A stretch of DNA of 13,657 nucleotides, taken from positions 1 through 13,657 of the forward strand of contig CAYSLJ010000183.1 of the NCBI GenBank assembly GCA_964431735.1, given 5' to 3'. The DNA is from CALARM01 sp964431735 (GTDB lineage Bacteria; Vulcanimicrobiota; SpSt-956; JAKJGF01). This document shows, piece after piece, positions 13,628 through 13,657 of this stretch (positions are counted from its first letter, which is position 1; each line of letters opens with the position of its first letter). The notes beneath the pieces are model-generated. The model did not search any database. It saw nothing but the letters and a program-made list of their open reading frames with translations, and was not told the DNA's origin. The position numbers and the translations under genes were made by a program.

Positions 13628-13657
13628 CAAATAAAATTTATATCTGAAGTTCCTGTG

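Overview
This is an AT-rich bacterial window with strong AGGAGG-type ribosome binding sites, frequent ATA/TTT codons and GTG starts. No taxonomic marker is present. Low-GC coding, two radical-SAM-compatible [4Fe-4S] domains, a cytoplasmic clostripain-like protein, intergenic 7-bp repeat arrays and an oversized TPR protein suggest an uncultured, probably anaerobic bacterium from a poorly sampled phylum. That placement is only an impression.

Layout. 72-1976 (-) is a clostripain-family (C11) cysteine peptidase without a signal peptide. It is divergent from 2263-3270 (+), an unrecognised acidic helical protein built from two copies of one ~110-residue unit. A heptamer-repeat hairpin and a possible decayed reading frame follow. 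3477-5902 (-) is a tight two-gene operon, a glutamine-synthetase-like ligase followed by a radical SAM/SPASM enzyme. Across a 300-bp intergenic region, 6203-6466 (+) encodes an 87-residue protein with a helical middle and a Gly/Cys-rich tail. A ~105-bp MITE-like element (6473-6581) separates it from 6568-7659 (-), a GT-B glycosyltransferase resembling the N-terminal half of plant L-arabinokinase; the element supplies that gene's last codons and stop. 7811-8707 (-) is a PfkB sugar kinase flanked by heptamer arrays. 8914-12348 (+) is a 1144-residue TPR protein whose C-terminal third is a complete FlhA/SctV-type cytoplasmic domain followed by HEAT-like repeats, with no membrane part. It overlaps a type I restriction HsdR gene (12326-12967) that stops just after its Walker A motif, where an AbrB/RelE-type toxin-antitoxin pair (12941-13428, -) begins. 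The last 160 bp hold palindromic repeats.

How the genes may work together. The GS-like ligase lacks both known ammonium-handling elements of true glutamine synthetase (the Asp loop and the Glu flap, Ala299 here). It is therefore probably a ligase for another amine, coupled to the radical SAM/SPASM enzyme. The Cys-tailed small protein across the divergent gap is a candidate but unproven peptide substrate, which would make a GS-based counterpart of grasp-with-spasm peptide maturation. The soluble TPR-FlhA_C-HEAT protein is the other unusual item: an export-gate cargo/chaperone docking domain used outside any visible secretion operon. The glycosyltransferase and PfkB kinase look like a sugar pair. 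The right end looks like a former defence locus eroded and replaced by a toxin-antitoxin module.
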